NCBI GenBank assembly: GCA_019915015.1
Contig: JAHBBC010000016.1
Span: 992,001-1,056,000 of the forward strand
Direction of reading: 5' to 3'
DNA length: 64,000 nt
DNA from: Auriscalpium vulgare
Taxonomy: Eukaryota; Basidiomycota; Agaricomycetes; Russulales; Auriscalpiaceae
Shown here: in pieces, positions 60,854 to 64,000 of the stretch
Layout of the letters: the number at the start of each line of letters is the position of its first letter
Position numbering within the stretch: position 1 is the first letter of the stretch
Translations under genes and position numbers: made by a program
Notes under the pieces: model-generated
Database searches by the model: none
What the model saw: the letters and a program-made list of their open reading frames with translations, nothing else
What the model was told of the DNA's origin: nothing

Positions 60854-63800
60854 ATGGTCCCTCCCGATGACCTACCCTTCGCCTATCCACACCCGTACCC
60901 CCAATCCTCCCCCATGTCCTCACGCTCCTCCTCCTTCACCCCCGTCAAGCAGGAGTCCCCGCCCCTCTCGGCAGTCTCGCTTCCTGCCTACCCGCAGTCG
61001 TACCATCCTGATTTCAGGCAGGACTACCGCACCGCCTCTCCCTTTCGCTTCGGACAACACCCTCCTCCCACACAGCAGTTCCACTCACCCGCCTTCACCT
61101 TCGTGGCCCACTCCGCCTCCTCCGCCTCGCCCATCTACCGCTCGTCCTCTGGACGCCCGCACTTCTCTGTGCCGCATATGATCGACTCGGGTGCCCTGTC
61201 TATGCCTGAGGACTATGACGACGGCGATGACCTTGTCGACCTCCCCGGCCCGTCCGGCTCGGGCTCGTCGTCCAAAGGCGACAGAGTCATCAGGAGGCGG
61301 AGCAGCAAAGGTGCGCCCATTATCCTCTTCACATCGTTCACTCCGTGCACCCTCCCGCAGGCGCTCACACATTTCCTACGCAGCTTGTGACCAGTGCCGT
61401 AAGTCCAAATGCAAGTGCGAGCGGACATCCATGAACGAGCCATGCAAGTCCTGTGTTCTGTTGGGCACTGGTGAGTGCTCTTCCCAATCCCCACGGTCTT
61501 CGGTGTCTTCGTCTTCGCTCCTCTGCGAGTAGCTGCCCCGGTCAGCTTCATCTCCGCTATGCGCGCCTCGACGTTAGTCTAGCCACAACGAACCGTGCGA
61601 TTTCATATGCGCTTTACGGGCGGCGCAATCTGCCGTAGCCAATCTGGGCAAGACACTTGATGGCGCTCCACTCGCCCCGTGTCGCGCAGTCGCTGCGCCT
61701 CTCCATTCCTTCATTTTTTAACTTATGACACCCTCCTCCACCTTCCTGTGGTTACGTGGCTGATTCCATGCACAGCATGTACGTTCCTCGGTCCTTCGCG
61801 AAAACGCGGCCCGCCAAAAGGATACATCGACGCGATCGAGGCGCGCCTCCATCAAACAGAGGCGCTCGTCGGCATTATGCTTGCCGCAAACGATGCGCGC
61901 GCAAAAGGAATTCTCGATGACTTAGCACAAGTGCGTACCTAAAAAATTTCAGCTTCCGTACGTTCTGGCCGGAATTCGCTCATTGGGTTCTTTGATGGTA
62001 GGATCCGCTGGCTCGCGAGATCATACAGCGAGTTGACAGCTCGCCGTACGGTGTCAAAGGCCGCAAGGGCAAGGTGCCGGCGAAGCAGGCGGCGAAAACA
62101 CCCCCCGATGGCGAGTCGTCGACTTCGACACAGTGCGCCGTTTCATTTTTCGTATCGAGATGCGTGTTCACTCGATGCTAGTCCGTCCAATGACTGGCAA
62201 GACCGCCTCTCAGCGCGGCTCAGCGACCTCGCCCGCTCCCGTGGTCACACGCTATCGGATTCAGAAACAGCCTCGCCGCCTACTTCGTCACGCCCTGTCC
62301 TTTCTTTGAATACCTCTGAGTCAGAACCTGTAACGTATCCAGACGATCGGCGGCAGCGCAGGCGCACGTCGCCTTCGCCATCTGGCTCACTGCGATCCGC
62401 GTCCTTGCCGTCCAGTGAACCTGATGTTCTCGATGAACACGATCGGGAGGACGCGGACGATGCGCTCATAGGCGAGGTAGGGCAGCTGAGCTTGAACGAG
62501 GAACGCGAAGTCCGCTATCACGGGAAGGCTAGCGGGTTACATCTTCTCGGCATCAAGGACCGCGTAGATGGTAGAAACGAAGGCGGGATATGGTGCGTTG
62601 CATCACGATTTAAATTCAGGTCACCAATAACCCTGGTCGTGTAGGCGTTTTCCGAAAGCGCGCGTATGGCCACCTCTGCCGCAGGAGCATCCCTCACGAC
62701 GGCTAGCTGAGCCCGATCTTGCGTCGCTGCCCATGCCAGAGCCCGCTGTGCAGAAGCAGCTCCTCGCCGCGTACTTCACATACGTGCACCCTGCCCTACC
62801 ATTAGTGCACAAACAAACCTTCCTAGAGGACTTCAGAAACGGGTGCGTATCCTCCCTTCCTACCACCTTTGCTGACTGACGCCTTCCTTGCGTTTCCAGA
62901 CACATCGCCACTGGCGCGTCTTCGCAACACCTCGACCCCGACTCTCCCGGTGGGAAGACCTCGCCTCATGGCCGGAGGCGGTCCGCCATCCACCCGATGC
63001 TCCTATTTGCGATGTTCTCAGTCGCCGCACGCTATACAGGGCAACCGGACGCCGCCGCCGCCGCGCCACCGTCCGCGTCTGCGATGTGGCCTGCGGGCGA
63101 CGCGTACCTGGACGCAGCGAAGAGCTTCATCGTCATGCCGGACACCCCGAGCCGCTCTGCCACCGTCGCGACGCTGCTCATCATGGGCTACCGCGAGATC
63201 GGCATCGGCGCGATGTCGCAGGCGTGGCTGTACGTCGGGCTCGCCACGCGCATGGCGCAGGATCTCGGCATACATAAGAGCGCGGACCGCTGGATGCACG
63301 GCGGGAACACACTGTTCAGCCGCGTTGAACTGCAGGAGCGGAGGCGCATTTGGTACGCATGTGTGGTCATGGATAAGTACGTGAGCGTGTATATTGGGCG
63401 GCCGCTGTCAATACACGAGCGCGACTTCGACACTGAGCTGCCGAGCGTGGACGAGGTGTGTGGTCAGTGCGTCATACAAATTGCTCAACTCATTATGTAT
63501 TCAGCCTGAGGAAACCGAAGATTGGGCACCGCTTGAGCCCATGCATCCGACTGCGCCAATGCCCGGCCGCGTCATCTCGTGTTTCAATGCGTCTGCCGGC
63601 CTCTGTGCGTGTACCCTCTTTTCATCGTGTTCTGTTACTCATTGAATCCATGTATTAGCTATCATTCTCAGCAAGATCGTACAGGCTATCTACGCGGTGC
63701 GCTCCGGTCCAGGGCGGCATGCGGAGTCGCTGCGTTTGGAGGCTGAGCTCGGAAAGTGGTACCATGAACTGCCAGAGCATCTTCGCTTCGAACCAGCGGG

Positions 63801-64000
63801 CAGTCCGAAGGCCGGGTGGACGCTTCCCTTCGTGCTCACTCTGCACATGCAGTATTGGTGCATCGTGCTTCTCCTGCACCGTCCTTTGTGAGTACATTAC
63901 CTCTTTTTTTAGTGTTGCCTTTCTTGCTGACTGGTCACTGGCTTGCTAGCATGCGTTATGCCCTTGAATCCCGCTTGAAGGGGTAAGTTTCCTTAGTTGT
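60854..64000 (+). CDS. Zn2Cys6 fungal transcription factor (partial, runs off window)
   Basis: Start MVPPDDLPFAYPHPYPQ; exon 1 is a Ser/Pro-rich disordered region of about 150 residues. A splice to CTTGTGACC completes the binuclear zinc cluster ACDQCRKSKCKCERTS, then NEPCKSC and, across a 305-nt intron (61471-61775), ACTFLGPSRKRGPPKGYIDA, the linker and coiled-coil start. A long acidic/Ser region follows with QLSLNEEREVRYHGKASGLH. The fungal_trans (middle homology) domain shows YFTYVHPALPLVHKQTFLED, MLLFAMFSVAARYTGQP, ATLLIMGYREIGIG and GLATRMAQDLGIHKSADRW. Then RRRIWYACVVMDKYVSVYIG. It breaks off after MRYALESRLKG. Target genes cannot be inferred; family members control carbon or xenobiotic use. 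Confidence 0.92.

Overview
This window is nuclear DNA from a filamentous basidiomycete, most likely a wood- or litter-decaying member of the Agaricomycetes. The evidence is a dense run of genes broken by many 45-65 nt introns (GT..AG), GC-rich third codon positions, CT-rich leaders after TATA boxes, and families typical of this group: a DUF6533 membrane protein, a CBM1 secreted protein, an RTA1-like protein and a Zn2Cys6 regulator. No bacterial, organellar or viral genes are evident. About 23 genes can be supported, plus two clear pseudogenes, one tRNA and several coding-like remnants. All exon joins were inferred by eye from splice sites and protein continuity.

Layout. 1-2.4 kb: a frameshifted remnant of a BCS1-type chaperone. 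2.5-6.4 kb (+): an RTA1/Rsb1-like lipid translocator, then serine palmitoyltransferase LCB2. 6.9-11 kb (-): UDP-glucose 6-dehydrogenase and a GT2 glycosyltransferase with an in-frame stop. 12.9-15 kb (-): a DUF6533 membrane protein. 15-19.4 kb: gene-poor. 19.4-26.7 kb (-): a Dal5-type transporter, a solo Gag-like gene and a DUG1-type dipeptidase. 27-31.3 kb (-): two tandem HtrL/YibB-like membrane proteins. 31.7-34.2 kb (-): a tiny two-exon ORF, biotin-protein ligase and tRNA-Arg(CCU). 35.6-39.8 kb (+): GDP-L-fucose synthase and GDP-mannose 4,6-dehydratase. 40.6-48 kb: a nuclear-looking unknown protein, a short unknown protein, a DHA1 transporter with an apparent frameshift, a promethin-like lipid-droplet protein and a CBM1 protein. 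48.3-53 kb: a GDP-fucose-type transporter divergent from MRE11. 53.1-56.2 kb: an F-box-like protein, a SUZ-domain protein and mitochondrial uS17. 56.2-60.8 kb: no gene I can support. 60.9 kb to the end (+): a Zn2Cys6 regulator running off the window.

How genes may work together. The two enzymes that make GDP-L-fucose from GDP-mannose lie head to tail, and a likely Golgi GDP-fucose transporter sits about 9 kb further on. With UDP-glucose dehydrogenase, a decayed GT2 enzyme and two HtrL/YibB paralogues of possible glycan function, the first 50 kb is unusually rich in nucleotide-sugar and glycan genes. A second suggestive pair is LCB2, which makes sphingoid bases, placed 226 bp downstream of an RTA1-family gene, the family that contains the yeast sphingoid-base translocase Rsb1.
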